Shown: positions 17,378-26,726, numbered from the stretch's first letter. The stretch: 64,000 nucleotides of DNA from Inconstantimicrobium porci (GCF_009696465.1 NZ_VULX01000002.1:124001-188000), one strand, 5' to 3'. Numbers and translations: made by a program. The notes: a model not told the origin generated them from the sequence alone.

Positions 17378-17406
17378 CTATTATTATTAGCAGCAGATAA
17401 TAATAG
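17378..17406. promoter_or_regulatory. Perfect 10-bp inverted repeat upstream of yitT-family gene
   Basis: CTATTATTAT and ATAATAATAG are separated by nine bases (tagcagcag). The dyad lies in the 275-bp divergent gap between the TPR gene and the YitT-family gene. It has no T-tract, so an operator is more likely than a terminator. AT-richness makes chance occurrence possible. Confidence 0.35.
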
Positions 17407-17531
17407 CATGAATTTTGCAAGAAATCTTGTAAAAAATGCTTTTTATGATTGAAATCTATTTACTTTGAATTTATTTACTATATAATTATTTTGGAAGTTA
17501 TTTTTAAAAAACTAATTTAAAGGGTGATATT

Positions 17532-18392
17532 ATGAATTATCTAAAAAGCAAAAGGGACTATTTATTAGACATATTTATCATTATTCTTGGTGCGTTTATA
17601 GCATCGATTGGTGTAAATTTATTTTTAAGTCATGCAAAACTTCTTAGTGGTGGTGCAACAGGTGTAGGACTTATCATTCAATATATGACAGGCTTTCAGG
17701 CAGGTTTCTCAGTATTCCTTATCAACCTTCCTCTATTTATAGTAAGCTACTTTAAACTGAACAAGAAGTTCACAATCTACTCAGCTATAGGAATGGTTGC
17801 TTTATCATTATCACTTGTAGTAACATCTCCTATATCTCATGTTTTAAATATTAATAATGATTTACTTTTATATTGTATATATGGTAGAGTTTTCTGTGGA
17901 TTGGGATACGGACTTATATTTTCTAGGAATGGATCTACAGGTGGTACTGACATAATTACAATGCTGATAAGACAGAAATACTCAAGCTTTAATATAGGCA
18001 GCGTAGGCTTTTCATTAAATCTTATAATAGTAAGTATAGGTGCTTTCTTATTTGGCCTTCCTAAAGCTTTATACACATTAATATCAATGTTCATTCAGGG
18101 CTTTGTGCTTGATAGGGTAATAAGAGGTGTCAGCCATAAAAACCTTCTTTTCATTATTACAGAAAAAGAAGATGCTGTTATCGATTATGTAATGAATAAT
18201 CTTCATAGAGGCATCACATCACTTGCAGCTGAAGGAGAATATACACATAGTAAAAGAAGAATGCTTTACTGTATCCTTACTCCTAGACAGATGATTGAAC
18301 TTAAAAGAACAATTCATTTAATTGATCCAAAGGCCTTTGTAACTGTTGTAGATGTATCTGAAGTAAGAGGCAAGGGATTTGCCAATATCTAA
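17532..18392 (+). CDS. YitT family membrane protein
   Basis: 286 residues with ATG after GGGTGAT. Five to six hydrophobic segments fill residues 10-190, including SGGATGVGLIIQYMTGFQAG and GSTGGTDIITMLIRQKYS, the two conserved glycine-rich loops of the YitT/DUF161 family. The C-terminal 80 residues form the cytoplasmic DUF2179 domain (LLFIITEKEDAVIDYVMNNL, ending VDVSEVRGKGF). Members sit in the cytoplasmic membrane; their transported substrate is not settled. Single-gene unit with its own terminator. Confidence 0.92.
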   Translation: MNYLKSKRDYLLDIFIIILGAFIASIGVNLFLSHAKLLSGGATGVGLIIQYMTGFQAGFSVFLINLPLFIVSYFKLNKKFTIYSAIGMVALSLSLVVTSPISHVLNINNDLLLYCIYGRVFCGLGYGLIFSRNGSTGGTDIITMLIRQKYSSFNIGSVGFSLNLIIVSIGAFLFGLPKALYTLISMFIQGFVLDRVIRGVSHKNLLFIITEKEDAVIDYVMNNLHRGITSLAAEGEYTHSKRRMLYCILTPRQMIELKRTIHLIDPKAFVTVVDVSEVRGKGFANI

Positions 18393-18430
18393 AAGAAATA
18401 TGAAAATAGAATGAATACTATATTTAGGAT

Positions 18431-18467
18431 AGAATCAGTTCGCAATGCGTACTGATTCTTTTTTTAT
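18431..18467 (+). terminator. Terminator after yitT-family gene
   Basis: AGAATCAGT, an 11-base loop and ACTGATTCT followed by seven T residues. Confidence 0.9.
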
Positions 18468-18631
18468 GGAGGTTTTAACTTTAAAACTCTGTTATTTAAT
18501 CTCTAAAGATTTTTAAGAACATATTAATGTACTACTTTATATAAATTAATTCTAAGATATAGACTGTTATCATAATTTAATAATTTGCAACATAATAATT
18601 AAATATATTAAAAATATTGCAGGAGTATTCA

Positions 18632-19375
18632 ATGAAAGAGTTAAGTTCACGTAAAGTATATCTTGTAATTTTATATACCTTAATAATAATATTATTATTT
18701 TTAATCTGTTATGATATCTTCATCTTTATAACTAAAAAGTACTCAAATAAAGTTCCTTTTAATGCTATACGTGTTTCGCCAATCACTGGTGAACATATTT
18801 TAGTAAGCAATACTAAATTTCCTTTAATCGAAATAAATTATGACAATGGCAATTTTGATAATTTATCTTATATAAAATATGCTGACATTACTGTTGAAAA
18901 ATTCAATTCTTCTAATAATATGATTGACTACACTGCTTATCTATATGATAAACAGATAAGGACTTCCGACAATATAAAATCAATAAGGTCTATTTCTACT
19001 GGTTCTTTTCCAAAGCTTAGCTTTGATAATAAAACTTGTATAAATAAAAATGAATTAAAGAAAGTTGATGATATCAATATAAAATACAATGATAACTTGA
19101 GCACTTCATTTTCTTACAGTAATAATCACTATAAAAAATCAGATACATTATCACCTGACTACGCAAATATAGTAGTTGAATATGTACCTGATAATACTGA
19201 TATAAACCATATATATGATGCTCCATTTTCAGGCCTTCTTTTCTCAAATGGATTCTGTTCATCATTTAAATACAATGGAAAGCAGTGCATATTTGATGAC
19301 AAGAATCATATTTCATTTGCTGAAGGCAAAACATATTGGATTATACTCCCAAAAGGAGCTTCACTAAAAACAAAT
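18632..19375 (+). CDS. Unrecognised membrane-anchored protein
   Basis: About 248 residues. The ATG at 18632 has AGGAG six bases upstream, better than the in-frame TTG at 18617. Residues about 10-33 are a strong membrane helix (VYLVILYTLIIILLFLICYD) after a short basic start, so the remaining 215 residues should face outside. They are polar, rich in Asn, Asp, Ser and Tyr, without repeats I can recognise. Three cysteines occur, one near residue 135 and two near the C-terminus. I do not recognise the family. It is monocistronic, convergent with the amidase gene, and shares a terminator with it. A structural search would be the way to place it. Confidence 0.7.
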
Positions 19376-19392
19376 TAAATTTTAACTTTATT

Positions 19393-19432
19393 CCCTAGGA
19401 AATATTAATTTTCTAGGGATTTATTCTTTTTT
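19393..19432. terminator. Shared convergent terminator
   Basis: CCCTAG-gaaatattaatttt-CTAGGG with inner A/T pairing, followed on the plus strand by a T-rich run. The amidase stop codon (19405-19407) lies inside the hairpin, so the two convergent genes are packed against one bidirectional terminator. Confidence 0.7.
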
Positions 19433-20100
19433 ATATAAGTATCTATTCCTTTATTGACAGCTTCTGCAATTTTTTGCTGATATTCATCGCTTTTAAGCTT
19501 TTGTTCTTCTTCATAGTTAGACATAAAACCACACTCAACTATGACACATGCACATTTCTTTTCGCCTCTTAATATCTTATACATATTTTTAGCTGGTTTA
19601 GCCAGTCTATTGTTAGATGGATCTACTTCATCTTTTAATGTACTCTGAAGTATATCAGCAAGAATTTTACTATCCGCATTTTCTGCATGCCATACCTGTG
19701 CACCTTTATACTTTTCTTGAGGAAACATGTTCTGATGTATACTTACAAATACAACACAATTTGTTTCTTCCTGCATCTTAGCCCTCTTAGTAAGATCCTG
19801 AACCTTTTTCTCATGTATACTCTTACCAAGATCATACAACCCAGTATCACTGTCTCTTGTCATTACAACATTATAATTATTCTTTTTAAGCTCATCCCTC
19901 AGCTTTAAGGCAATCTTTAAATTTATATCCTTTTCATGTGTACCATCCTTTGCTACAGCACCACCATCAACTCCTCCATGACCAGCATCAACAAGAATAG
20001 TCAATTTACTGTTTTCCTGGGCATATACAGATTCTGTAGGTACAAAAACTAATACAGCACACATAACTAAAATCAACATAAATACTTTTTTATTTGTCAT
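19405..20100 (-). CDS. N-acetylmuramoyl-L-alanine amidase (Amidase_3), secreted
   Basis: 231 residues from the ATG at 20098-20100 (GGAGGAG upstream); a longer frame to 20184 lacks a site. Residues 1-24 are a signal peptide (basic start, hydrophobic core, cleavage after VYA-Q). The zinc hydrolase domain shows LVDAGHGGVDGGAVAKDG (first His), THEKDINLKIALKL (Glu), FVSIHQNMF (second His) and IVECGFMSN (catalytic Glu). It cuts the amide between MurNAc and L-Ala in peptidoglycan. No cell-wall binding domain is attached, so it is the short CwlD-like form; CwlD makes spore-cortex muramic lactam, and that role is possible here. Confidence 0.93.
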   Translation of the reverse strand: MTNKKVFMLILVMCAVLVFVPTESVYAQENSKLTILVDAGHGGVDGGAVAKDGTHEKDINLKIALKLRDELKKNNYNVVMTRDSDTGLYDLGKSIHEKKVQDLTKRAKMQEETNCVVFVSIHQNMFPQEKYKGAQVWHAENADSKILADILQSTLKDEVDPSNNRLAKPAKNMYKILRGEKKCACVIVECGFMSNYEEEQKLKSDEYQQKIAEAVNKGIDTYIKKNKSLEN

Positions 20101-20198
20101 ATCTTTCTCCTCCAAAAACAATACTATTTTTAGTATGTTCTTCTTTTGAAAAATCATGTATGAATTATAGTATATGCATTCCAATTCTCTTATCTATA

Positions 20199-20238
20199 AA
20201 AAAAGCACCGTTTGCTATAAACAAACAGTGCTTTTTTT
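20199..20238 (-). terminator. Terminator after Na/Pi cotransporter gene
   Basis: On the minus strand AAAAGCACtGTTTG, a short loop and CAAACgGTGCTTTTTTT, immediately after the stop. Confidence 0.92.
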
Positions 20239-20239
20239 A

Positions 20240-21862
20240 TTAGTTGTTTTCTATGACGCTTCCTGCAATATTTTCAGCATGGTCACTTATTCTTTCGAAA
20301 TTGCTTAGAAGATCGATGAATAATGTTCCTGCATATGCATTACATTCTCCATTATTTAATCTCTTTATATGATTATCTCTGTATTCCCTTTCAAGAGTAT
20401 CAACTCTTACTTCAACTGCAAATATTGAATCTGCTTTCTTTGGATCTCTTGTTTCATAACTTTCAATTGCTATGTTAACAGATGTAAGAGTGTATTTGAA
20501 CATATTATCAATTTCTTTAAGTGCCTGATCTGAATAACGAACATTCTTTACTATCTTTTCAGTAGTAAGGTCTGCTACATTTTCTGCATGATCTCCTATT
20601 CTTTCAATATCATTAATAACATGATACGTTGCACCAACTATGCTTCTTTCTTTTTCTGACAAATCACACTTAGAAAGCTTTATCAGATACTCTGTAATTG
20701 ATTCTTCAAGGATATTGATTGTCTTTTCATTCTCATAAACTTTTTCTACAAGAGTATTATCATTTGTCTTGAATGCTTCTACTGCCATTTCAAGATTTTT
20801 TCTTGCTATGTTTGCCATTCTTATAGTTTCTTTTATTACCTGTCCTGCTGCAATTACAGGAGTCTGTAATAATCTGTTTTCAATAAACTTAGGACCCTTC
20901 TTATCTATTTCATCATGTCCTGGTATTATTTTATTTACTACATAAATTAAATACTTAGTTAATGGCAGTAATAAAATTGTATTTGAAATATTAAATATCG
21001 TATGTACATTTGCTATTTGTCTCTTAACTGATTCTGGATCAGTTCCAGGAACTATATACTGTACTATTCCAGCAAGCTGTCCTCTAAATGGAATAAATAT
21101 AAATGCTCCTAATGTGTTGAAGAATAAATGTATAAGCGCAGCCTTATGAGCTGTTTTATTTGTTCCTATACTTGCAAGCATAGCTGTAATACATGTTCCT
21201 ATATTGCATCCAAATAGAACAGGTATTGCGATACCTACATTTATATGACCAGTTGCTGTTAAAGCAATAAGTATACCTGTTGTAGCCGATGAACTCTGAA
21301 GAACTGCTGTTAATGCAAGTCCTGCCAACATTCCAAGAATCCAATTATCACCGATAGCTACAATTATATTTGTAAACTGTGGGGAATTTGTCAGTGGCTT
21401 CATTGAATCTGACATTAAACCCATTCCCATGAATAATATACCAAATCCAAGAATTATGTTTCCAAACTCTTTCCTCTTTTTTCCTTTAGCTGAAAGTACA
21501 ATTACTGTACCTACACCAACAAAAATTGGGGCTACTGCATCTAAATTAAAAGCAACTAATTGTGCTGTTATAGTAGTACCAATATTAGCACCCATGATAA
21601 TTCCTGCTGCCTGAGTTAAATTCATCAAGCCTGCATTTACAAATCCTACGACCATTACTGTTGTAGCACTTGAACTTTGAATAACTGCTGTAACTATAGC
21701 ACCAACAAGTACTGCTGATACTGGATTTGAAGTTACTTTTTCTAATATGTTTTTAAGCTTATCTCCAGCTGAGTTTTCAAGACCATCTCCCATAAGGTTC
21801 ATACCATATAAGAAAAGTCCAAGACCGCCTATTAATTGAATAATTATTTTAGTAGCTTCCAA
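20240..21862 (-). CDS. Na+/phosphate cotransporter family protein with PhoU-like tail
   Basis: About 540 residues from a TTG at 21862, which has GGAGGAAAG ten bases upstream; the frame is open to 21901. The membrane half contains the two inverted QSSSATT motifs that define the NptA/SLC34 family (VIQSSSATTVMVVGFVNAG and VLQSSSATTGILIALTATG), each at the tip of a re-entrant loop. Residues about 330-540 are a PhoU-like helical domain with the ERIGDHAENVADL and ERISDHAENIAGS signatures, which bind metal. It takes up phosphate with sodium; the PhoU half probably restrains activity. Monocistronic. Confidence 0.94.
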   Translation of the reverse strand: MEATKIIIQLIGGLGLFLYGMNLMGDGLENSAGDKLKNILEKVTSNPVSAVLVGAIVTAVIQSSSATTVMVVGFVNAGLMNLTQAAGIIMGANIGTTITAQLVAFNLDAVAPIFVGVGTVIVLSAKGKKRKEFGNIILGFGILFMGMGLMSDSMKPLTNSPQFTNIIVAIGDNWILGMLAGLALTAVLQSSSATTGILIALTATGHINVGIAIPVLFGCNIGTCITAMLASIGTNKTAHKAALIHLFFNTLGAFIFIPFRGQLAGIVQYIVPGTDPESVKRQIANVHTIFNISNTILLLPLTKYLIYVVNKIIPGHDEIDKKGPKFIENRLLQTPVIAAGQVIKETIRMANIARKNLEMAVEAFKTNDNTLVEKVYENEKTINILEESITEYLIKLSKCDLSEKERSIVGATYHVINDIERIGDHAENVADLTTEKIVKNVRYSDQALKEIDNMFKYTLTSVNIAIESYETRDPKKADSIFAVEVRVDTLEREYRDNHIKRLNNGECNAYAGTLFIDLLSNFERISDHAENIAGSVIENN

Positions 21863-22197
21863 ACCTATCTTTCCTCCACATATAAGTTTTTTTCTTATCA
21901 CAGTTAATTATTTTACTCTATAGTTAATGTTTTGTTAAGATAACAAACATTTTTTTAACCTAATCTTAATATAGATATTTTTTTATTTTATATACATATC
22001 TAGAATTTTTCGTGCAATTATAATACTACCATAAAAACAATAAAATAGAAACAATATATAATATTACTTTACAGTATAATATTTTTCCAAATATATTAAC
22101 ACTATAATTAATTATATATTTAATCATCAAGAACAGCAATTGACATTTTATCCAATTAATGCTTTTCCCAAGATAAGTATATCTTAATATAGTTGAC

Positions 22198-22429
22198 TCA
22201 AATAAATTTAATTTCTAAAAATAGAACAATTACCAATAAAATAATCGATACCTTATTCATCTTCATTACTGCTACATACTCTCTTATAAATGCACTAAAG
22301 GTTATCATAAAATATAAAACTACTGTCATAACACCGCAAAACACCATTCCTAAATCTTCTAGGTTCAATTAATATTGATATCAAAGTTATTGCAGTCATT
22401 ATTATGCTTATAACAATAAAAAAGTTCAT
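22198..22429 (-). pseudogene. YdcF/ElyC-like membrane protein remnant (frameshifted)
   Basis: From an ATG at 22429 (GGAGAT upstream) the frame reads NFFIVISIIMTAITLISILI then EPRRFRNG and soon stops. The reading resumes one frame over as GMVFCGVMTVVLYFMITFSA and LLVIVLFLEIKFI to a stop at 22198. N-terminal helix, the E/DPRxxRNG turn and following helices resemble the N-terminus of YdcF/SanA-type (DUF218) membrane proteins. The catalytic domain that should follow is gone apart from a doubtful LILGKALIG further down. Family assignment is tentative; that the frame is broken is clear. The rest of the 540-bp gap (21863-22197) is AT-rich with nothing else recognisable. Confidence 0.5.
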
Positions 22430-22441
22430 TTATATCTCCAA

Positions 22442-23320
22442 TTAATATATATCCTCTGCATCTTTTGGAAGCTGTCTTACATGTTTTAAATATCCCATGC
22501 AGTTTTCAGCTTCTTTAATATTACATTCATAGCCTAGCCCCTTACTCACTTCATTCATGTTGTATATGAACAAGCTGCACATCTTCATTACAGCATTCCA
22601 AATATCATCAACATCTGCAGAAGAATATGTTTCAAGGAACTTGTTCCATTCATTCTCAGAAAGATATCTGTACATATACTTTCCTGACTTACCTATGCTA
22701 CATTTAAAGTCATTATTTATACCTATTTTCCAAGAAAGAAGTTTAACCAGCTGAGGACGTACACAATAATTAAGCATGTCCATTGCATATGTTGGTTCTT
22801 CTCTCCATAATCCTTTTGCCACATTATCAAGACACCACCAGAATTCATTGCAAATTGCTAAAAACTCTTTTTGTGTTGGTCTCTTCACATAATGATCCTC
22901 ATCAGAAGCCTTTGGAATATCAGGAAGAATTCCTTCTTTATCAAGAAGCACTATACAAAGCTTATCCTTTAACACTTCCTGTTCTGCATATTTTAATGTA
23001 ACAACATGAAGATCAAGCCTATTTCCATCAGCAAACTGCATCAGCCATCCATAACACTCCTGCTTATTAGTTTCATCTTCATAATATGGATTTTCATCTG
23101 GATACTGCATAAAAAGCCTTTCTCCAAATCTATCAATCCACTTTTTATCATCAATAAAAGGCTTTGTACTATCAACCACATACACAATATCATAATCCTG
23201 AAAAATATCTTTAACAGCATTAGAATTAGTTCTAGATCCATTCATATAAACAGCCTTAATTCTATCATCACTCTTAGCAGTATTAAGAATTAAATCCATC
23301 ATTTCTTTTTCTTTTCTCAC
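22442..23320 (-). CDS. Aminoglycoside 6-nucleotidyltransferase-like protein (AadK/AadE family)
   Basis: 292 residues, normal for ANT(6). The nucleotidyltransferase signature is VYMNGSRTNSNAVKDIFQDY followed by DIVYVV, giving the GS motif and Asp-x-Asp-type metal ligands. LDLHVV supplies the third acidic strand near residue 105. The C-terminal helical domain continues through FLAICNEFWWCLDNVAKGLW, a conserved block of the family. Family members adenylylate streptomycin at the 6 position; chromosomal homologues in Clostridium and Bacillus may give low-level or no resistance. Substrate cannot be proved from sequence. It heads a run of small modifying enzymes on the same strand. Confidence 0.88.
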   Translation of the reverse strand: MRKEKEMMDLILNTAKSDDRIKAVYMNGSRTNSNAVKDIFQDYDIVYVVDSTKPFIDDKKWIDRFGERLFMQYPDENPYYEDETNKQECYGWLMQFADGNRLDLHVVTLKYAEQEVLKDKLCIVLLDKEGILPDIPKASDEDHYVKRPTQKEFLAICNEFWWCLDNVAKGLWREEPTYAMDMLNYCVRPQLVKLLSWKIGINNDFKCSIGKSGKYMYRYLSENEWNKFLETYSSADVDDIWNAVMKMCSLFIYNMNEVSKGLGYECNIKEAENCMGYLKHVRQLPKDAEDIY

Positions 23321-23377
23321 TATAACATCCCCTTAAATCTATTAATTACTATTATAAATTAAAATTCAGCTGTTAAA

Positions 23378-23580
23378 CACAATGTCAAACGTCATAGGCA
23401 TAAAGTAAAGAAATAATTCATGTGACAAGCGCATGAATTATTAATTGTAATGGCAACTTTGCCTCCAAACCTTTTCAATATGCAATCACAGAGTTTTGGA
23501 GTGTAACCTCCATTTTGAAACTCCCTTGGAGTTTCATCCTTACTTTGTGCTTTTGACCTTTGACGTATGACTTGTGAGTT
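23378..23580 (-). repeat. Hairpin-rich intergenic element (copy C)
   Basis: Minus orientation. Hairpins in order are GAAACTCC-GGAGTTTC (23517-23535), TGGAG-CTCCA (23497-23512), GGCAA-TTGCC (23452-23463) and AATTCATG-CATGAATT (23415-23439). Its two ends are imperfect inverted repeats of each other: CACAATGTCAAACGTCATAG with ATAAAGTAA on the left, and CACAAGTCATACGTCAAAGG with ACAAAGTAA when the right end is reverse-complemented. These end sequences are unlike those of copies B and D, although the internal hairpin order is alike. Confidence 0.75.
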
Positions 23581-23585
23581 TTGAC

Positions 23586-24083
23586 CTATTTTATATAATA
23601 TGTATCTAGCTGCAGCTCTTTGCCGCTTTCTGTTACTATGTCTTCATGTTCCCCTTTAACTGCGCCTAGTTTTTCTGCTAATCTCTGACTTGCAGTGTTT
23701 CTGCTGTCAGCTTCATAGATAAAGCTTTCTATTGTATAGTTTGCTTTAAGATAATCTATGAATGATTTTATTGCTTCATAAGCATAGCCTTTATTCTGAT
23801 GTCTTTTAGCAATCCATACTCCAAGTTCAGGAGTATCAGTATCAAGCCCATGGGCCTCTACATCTCCAACAAATGATTCATCCTCTGCATCTAGTAATAT
23901 AAAAATCATGCTTGTGCGTTCCTGATTAAGCTTAATGAACCAGTTAAAAAACTTTTCTGCATCATCTCTGCTTTTAAATGAATCAGGATACTGGTATCTT
24001 GTTATATCTTCACTGAACTCCTCATAATACTGATCAAGATATTCGTAGCTTAACGGTACAAATTTTAATCTTTCTGTGTTCAT
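23586..24083 (-). CDS. GNAT acetyltransferase, RimJ/RimL type
   Basis: 165 residues, a single GNAT domain. MNTERLKFVPLSYEYLDQYY is the typical RimJ/RimL-type start. The acetyl-CoA pocket is in ELGVWIAKRHQNKGYAYEAI (motif A, Gln/Arg-x-x-Gly-x-Ala variant) around residues 90-110, and RNTASQRLAEKLGA is motif B. Family members acetylate N-termini of ribosomal proteins or small amines; the substrate is not predictable. ATG preceded by GGAGG. One of several GNAT genes within 10 kb. Confidence 0.88.
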   Translation of the reverse strand: MNTERLKFVPLSYEYLDQYYEEFSEDITRYQYPDSFKSRDDAEKFFNWFIKLNQERTSMIFILLDAEDESFVGDVEAHGLDTDTPELGVWIAKRHQNKGYAYEAIKSFIDYLKANYTIESFIYEADSRNTASQRLAEKLGAVKGEHEDIVTESGKELQLDTYYIK

Positions 24084-24154
24084 TTGTTTCCTCCAAATAA
24101 TAAAATATTGTCTATATTATAATGTAGAATACATAGATAACAAATATTTTTTAA

Positions 24155-25051
24155 TTAAGCATGTGATGTTGTTGGGAACATCAGCTTTTCATCATCAAAT
24201 ATTGATTCGCCACATTTGTTTATAAATAATGTTGTATCCTCTTCATGATGTTCTTCACATATCATGCCTTCATTATCTTTTGGTGTAAATCCTAAATATA
24301 CAGGACACTTATGACCTTGCGCTATAATGTTAAGCACATCTTTTATATCAGCATCAGTCTGTCCTAATATATCATGGCACCATATTTTATCATCTTCATA
24401 TTCAACAACAGCCACTAAATCGTAACCCTTAATATAATATACATTTTCCTTCATGCAGTCCATTGCATAAAATGATAATATAGCATAATTTCCCGTCATA
24501 TATAATTTTGAAAAGCTGTTTCCTTCTTTGTCTTTATCTATTACAAGCTGTATATTCTTTTCATCATTCATATCAAGTTTTTGATATTCCTTTGCTACTG
24601 ATGATGGATTCATATACTTATAATGATACTCTTCCTTTTTAATAAATCCAAATTTGGGATAAAAATCGAGTACACTATCATTAGCAAATAGATATACTGC
24701 ATCACATTTATCTTTCCACTCATCTACAATGCTTTCAATAAGATATCTGCTAAGCCCTCTTTTTCTGTATTTCTTATCAGTCATCACTGTACCTAACTGT
24801 ATGTAAAATCTTTTCTCACCATTATGATAAAAAGTTATCTTATTTACAGAAACATTGGCACATATTTCATCATTCATATATAACACATGAGGTTCATATT
24901 CTCCCCCTACTCTATTAAATGATATGCCGAAGCTTTTATTGGCTAGTTTATTAAAGCTATCAAACAGATTCTTATTATCTCCTATATTGTTTGAAAAAAT
25001 GTACTTTTCTCCGCCTATAATTACTTCCGTATTATTTTCTGCTAATCCCAT
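24155..25051 (-). CDS. GNAT N-acetyltransferase with C-terminal extension
   Basis: 298 residues. The GNAT core lies in residues about 45-140: FYIQLGTVMTDKKYRKRGLS carries the acetyl-CoA motif Arg-x-x-Gly-x-Ser, and VLDFYPKFGFIKKEEY closes the fold. The remaining 150 residues resemble the second domain of Eis-like or YkkB-like enzymes of Firmicutes but I cannot name them. ATG with AGGTGAG upstream. It lies 32 bp from the methyltransferase gene and is likely co-transcribed with it and the PfkB kinase. Substrate unknown. Confidence 0.82.
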   Translation of the reverse strand: MGLAENNTEVIIGGEKYIFSNNIGDNKNLFDSFNKLANKSFGISFNRVGGEYEPHVLYMNDEICANVSVNKITFYHNGEKRFYIQLGTVMTDKKYRKRGLSRYLIESIVDEWKDKCDAVYLFANDSVLDFYPKFGFIKKEEYHYKYMNPSSVAKEYQKLDMNDEKNIQLVIDKDKEGNSFSKLYMTGNYAILSFYAMDCMKENVYYIKGYDLVAVVEYEDDKIWCHDILGQTDADIKDVLNIIAQGHKCPVYLGFTPKDNEGMICEEHHEEDTTLFINKCGESIFDDEKLMFPTTSHA

Positions 25052-25083
25052 ACTATCTTTCTCACCTCATTAATTCCATTAAA

Positions 25084-25737
25084 TTATGCTTTAGCAAAAT
25101 AATGTGCATACCCTTCTGACTTGTTTTGTTTAAGAAGTTTAAAACCATTATTCACTAAACATGCTTTAACAAATTCTTCTGTAGGATAATAGTGATATCC
25201 TTCTAATGCTACTTCACCATACTTTACTGGTAGATTAATCTTAACTGCTTCATTAAATTTATCTTTTATAACTTCCTCATCTTCTAATTCAACGGTAAAG
25301 TATAAAATTCCATTTTCTTTTAATGATTTCTTAAAGTTACCTATAACAAGCTCCCAATCTTCAGGGAATATATTTTCCATTGCATCCATACAAATTACAG
25401 CATCAAATTTATTTTCAAATGAAATCTCCTGCATACCTAGCAGTTTAACATTAACATCTTGATACTTCTTCTTTGCTGTTTCAAGCATTTTTTCTGATTG
25501 ATCTATTCCTGTGATTATAGTATCGTATTTTTTCATGATTGAAAAATATTTTCCTGTACCACAAGCTGCATCAAGTATGTCTGGACATTTAGGTAAAGTT
25601 TTCAAAAGACTTTCTAGATTTTCTTTATGTACTGATTCTATTCTCCCCCAATTCAAATCATAATCTTTTGAAAATATTTCATTGTACCTTTGCACAGCCA
25701 TATTCCTCTTGTATGCAATAAATTCTTTCCTATCCAT
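25084..25737 (-). CDS. Class I SAM-dependent methyltransferase
   Basis: 217 residues. Motif I is CPDILDAACGTGKYFSIM near residue 55, followed by the acidic end of strand 2 (IITGIDQSEKML), ENKFDAVICMDAMENI (motif II) and ENGILYFTVELEDE (post-II). This is the Rossmann methyltransferase fold of the UbiE/type-11 kind. No substrate-binding domain is recognisable. ATG after GGGAGAGG. It lies between a PfkB kinase and a GNAT enzyme on one strand with 21- and 32-bp gaps, probably one transcript. Confidence 0.88.
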   Translation of the reverse strand: MDRKEFIAYKRNMAVQRYNEIFSKDYDLNWGRIESVHKENLESLLKTLPKCPDILDAACGTGKYFSIMKKYDTIITGIDQSEKMLETAKKKYQDVNVKLLGMQEISFENKFDAVICMDAMENIFPEDWELVIGNFKKSLKENGILYFTVELEDEEVIKDKFNEAVKINLPVKYGEVALEGYHYYPTEEFVKACLVNNGFKLLKQNKSEGYAHYFAKA

Positions 25738-25758
25738 GTATACCTCTCCCTATAACTA

Positions 25759-26667
25759 TTATTTTAAGACTCGATAATAATTTTCTACTATTGACTCGTT
25801 AGGGAAACCTACTGATGCGCCATTTTCTCCTATCTTGTATGATGCAAAAATCTCTGCTTTCTTTAAAGCATCAAGTGGCTTGTCCCCTTTTAAATAATAA
25901 TGTACAAATGCTGTACATAATGCATCCCCTGCACCAACAGTGTTCACTACAGGTCTTATGTCAGGTGCCTCTACCATATACAGCCTATTTTCTTCGTTTA
26001 CATATAATGCTGCTCCTTCTTTTCCTCTTCCTACAATTATTATCTTATTGTTATACTTTTCAGCAACTGCCCTAATAAAACTCTCAAGATCTCCTGGAAC
26101 TTTCTCATCACTAAAGAAAAGAATATCTGTATATTTCATAAAGTTTTTGTTTTTTTCATTATTTATGCTATCAAGCACTTGAACATCACATACTGTAAGT
26201 TTATTTCTTTTTCTACATTCCTTGATCAGTTCATAATTAAAGCTAAAATTTCCAAACACAATTGCATCATACTGATCAATATCTTTAGTATTAAGTACTT
26301 CTGGTGATATACTTTTTTCATAAATGTTCTTCATATCACTCTCAATAAGTCTTTTCCCACTTTTATCATATAAAATTACAGAATGTGGAGTGGCCTTAAG
26401 ACTATCATCTATATAATACGTTCCAATACCTTCTTTATTAAGAAAACTGCGAATTCTTTGACTTTCATCATCATCTGAAAGAAGTGATATTACATCAACA
26501 TGATCTTCTAATGTTTTAAAGGCCTTACTTACATTAGCGCATACGCCACCAATAACCGAACTAATTCCAAAGCTATTGACTTCAATTGGTTCATATTTTA
26601 CAGGAAATCCTTTCACTTTTACTGATATATCTATACATAGTGCTGCTGATACTAAAATTTTTGTCAT
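25759..26667 (-). CDS. PfkB-family carbohydrate/nucleoside kinase
   Basis: 302 residues from the ATG at 26665-26667 (GGGGTGG upstream); a GTG three codons earlier overlaps that site. It starts MTKILVSAALCIDISVKVKG, then the first signature GGVCANVSKAF near residue 38 and the second, NTVGAGDALCTAFVHYYLKG near 250, with GAGD carrying the catalytic Asp and anion hole. Ribokinase-like enzymes phosphorylate sugars or nucleosides; the exact substrate is open. First gene of the kinase-methyltransferase-GNAT run. Confidence 0.9.
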   Translation of the reverse strand: MTKILVSAALCIDISVKVKGFPVKYEPIEVNSFGISSVIGGVCANVSKAFKTLEDHVDVISLLSDDDESQRIRSFLNKEGIGTYYIDDSLKATPHSVILYDKSGKRLIESDMKNIYEKSISPEVLNTKDIDQYDAIVFGNFSFNYELIKECRKRNKLTVCDVQVLDSINNEKNKNFMKYTDILFFSDEKVPGDLESFIRAVAEKYNNKIIIVGRGKEGAALYVNEENRLYMVEAPDIRPVVNTVGAGDALCTAFVHYYLKGDKPLDALKKAEIFASYKIGENGASVGFPNESIVENYYRVLK

Positions 26668-26726
26668 CCTTACCACCCCAAATACTTATTAGTTATAATA
26701 TTATATACTTTCACATAGGCATATGG

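Noticed and set aside
22557-23293. Plus-strand frames opposite the ANT(6)-like gene
   Set aside because: They overlap a well-supported minus-strand gene with clear motifs and have no start signals.
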